This document shows, in pieces, positions 13,718-14,813 of a stretch of 14,813 nt of DNA; positions within the stretch are counted from its first letter, which is position 1, and every line of letters begins with the position of its first letter. The DNA comes from Candidatus Dormiibacterota bacterium (GTDB lineage Bacteria; Chloroflexota; Dormibacteria; Aeolococcales; Aeolococcaceae), in NCBI GenBank assembly GCA_019234035.1, contig JAFALX010000137.1:1-14813 (forward strand), in the 5' to 3' direction. The notes below the pieces were generated by a model that saw only the letters and a program-made list of their open reading frames with translations, did not search any database and was not told the origin of the DNA. Made by a program: the position numbers and the translations under genes.

Positions 13718-14813
13718 ATGCGCCGCTTTCTCACGCGCAGGCTCCTGGTCGCCTACGCGACCATCATCGCGTTGGTCGTGGCCGGCCTGATCATCCTCGC
13801 GCGCCAGGGCGGCGCCACCGTGCAGTACGCGACACAGGTGGCCACTATGGGAACGGTCACGCAATCCGTGGCCATCTCCGGCAACCTCGCCTCCGCCGCC
13901 GAATCCGACCTCGACTTCAACGCAACCGGAAAGGTCAACGCGGTCAACGTCAGCGCAGGCCAGCAGGTCACCGCCGGCCAGGTGCTCGCAACCCTCGACA
14001 CGACCAGCCTGGCGGCGACATTGACGCAGGCCCAGGCGACGCTCAGCTCGGCGCAGGCAAAGCTCGCGCAGGACGAGGCGGGGACGACACCGACAACGCT
14101 CGCGCAGGCGCAGGCATCGGTGAATACTGCCACGGTGTCACTGCAGAACTCGGAGACGGCCTACAACGACACGGTCACCGTGAACCAGGCGTCGGTGACG
14201 CAGTCGCAGGCGCAGCTCGCCCAGGACCAGAACACCATGCATACGGACTGCAGTGCCAGCCCGCCCGCTGCCTCGTGCTCCGGTGACCAGGCCAAGGTCA
14301 GCACCGATCAGGCAAACCTCGCCGCCTCACAGAGCAAGTCACAGCAGTCGGATGACCAGGCCGCTGCGCAGGTGAACTCCGCGCAGGTGGCGCTGTCGAA
14401 CGCACAGGCGTCGCTCGCGGCGCTGCAGCAGGGTGGCACCGCGACGCAGATCCAGCAGGACCAGGCGCAGGTGGAGATCGATGAGATCGCCGTGAACACG
14501 GCGCAGACCAACGTCAGCGGCGCGACCATCACCGCCCCGGTCGCAGGCCTGGTCGAAGAGGTGAACGCGAGCGCCGGACAGCAGGTGTCGGGGGGCTCGT
14601 CGAGCTCGAGCACCTCGAGCGCCAGCAGCGCGGCCAGCTCGTCGTCGAGCTCGAGCAGCGCAACGCACGCGATCGTGATCATCACCCCGGGGCTGTTCCA
14701 GGTGACGGGGAGCGTGAGTGACGCGCAGGTGAACGAGATCGCGGTCGGTCAGTCGGCGCAGGTGCTGCCCGCGGGGTCCCAGCAGGCCGTCCCCGGCAAG
14801 GTGACCGCGGTGG
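13718..14813 (+). CDS. HlyD/MacA-type membrane-fusion (efflux adaptor) protein, 3' end outside window
   Basis: The frame stays open to the window end (365 codons). An N-terminal basic stretch and membrane helix (about 8-28) anchor it. Then come the first beta/lipoyl half (FNATGKVNAVNVSAGQQVTAGQVLATLD, about 70-97) and a long Gln/Ala-rich coiled coil (about 100-265) with paired helices. The second lipoyl half is ITAPVAGLVEEVNASAGQQV (about 271-290), and a beta-barrel region begins at FQVTGSVSDAQVNEIAVGQ. Such adaptors link an ABC or other exporter to its partner. Two features are unusual: a serine-rich run at residues about 291-313 just after the second lipoyl half, and a C178/C187 pair near the coiled-coil turn that could form a disulfide. 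The transporter subunits should lie downstream, outside the window. Confidence 0.9.
   Translation, partial: MRRFLTRRLLVAYATIIALVVAGLIILARQGGATVQYATQVATMGTVTQSVAISGNLASAAESDLDFNATGKVNAVNVSAGQQVTAGQVLATLDTTSLAATLTQAQATLSSAQAKLAQDEAGTTPTTLAQAQASVNTATVSLQNSETAYNDTVTVNQASVTQSQAQLAQDQNTMHTDCSASPPAASCSGDQAKVSTDQANLAASQSKSQQSDDQAAAQVNSAQVALSNAQASLAALQQGGTATQIQQDQAQVEIDEIAVNTAQTNVSGATITAPVAGLVEEVNASAGQQVSGGSSSSSTSSASSAASSSSSSSSATHAIVIITPGLFQVTGSVSDAQVNEIAVGQSAQVLPAGSQQAVPGKVTAV

Overview
The window is high-GC DNA with G/C-ending codons, GTG/TTG starts and little intergenic space, so it is most likely an actinobacterial chromosome. An IdeR-type iron box, an actinobacterial-style ERCC4-domain protein and start codons sitting 6-7 nt after a TAnnnT element fit that. 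A deep-branching class such as Thermoleophilia is possible, but that is a guess from gene style, not from a marker gene.

Layout. (1) 1-1939: the 3' end of lipB, then a DtxR/IdeR-family regulator whose stop codon lies inside a near-ideal iron box, then an FTR1/EfeU iron permease under that box. (2) 1940-4016: a 14-bp LexA-type box, an unrecognised 109-aa gene, rpiA (probably starting at CTG, overlapping the preceding stop) and an ERCC4-domain putative nuclease, all on the plus strand. (3) 4007-4793: a tRNA-Val(UAC) whose 5' end overlaps the ERCC4 gene. It is followed within 10 nt by a headless, multiply frameshifted remnant of a 3-hydroxyacyl-CoA dehydrogenase and about 380 bp with no recognisable gene. 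(4) 4758-5452: a vapBC toxin-antitoxin pair with a clear sigma70-type promoter and a palindromic operator. (5) 5754-6200: a DUF1801/YdhG-like protein. (6) 6357-8841, minus strand: a membrane CHASE3-like/HAMP/PAS/GGDEF/EAL cyclic-di-GMP protein split by one extra base in a G4 run. (7) 9088-9996: a YCII/DGPF-like protein converging on a GNAT acetyltransferase across a strong hairpin. (8) 10129-12354: a secreted phosphoesterase fused to what looks like a seven-repeat beta-propeller, with 11-nt PHO-box-like repeats upstream. (9) 12405-13527: an AlkA-like DNA glycosylase whose start codon lies in a perfect 24-bp palindrome, a possible small ORF, and a textbook terminator. (10) 13718-end: an HlyD/MacA-type membrane-fusion protein, cut by the window end.

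Biological threads: iron sensing and uptake (DtxR-like regulator plus EfeU); a possible DNA-damage-linked unit (LexA-like box, orphan gene, rpiA, ERCC4 protein); a tRNA locus showing gene loss beside a toxin-antitoxin pair; and phosphate scavenging by the secreted phosphoesterase. I found no CRISPR array, intact transposase, phage gene or classical defence operon. The best candidates for something undescribed are the phosphoesterase-propeller fusion, the palindrome over the glycosylase start, and the LexA-box unit with its unknown 109-aa protein.
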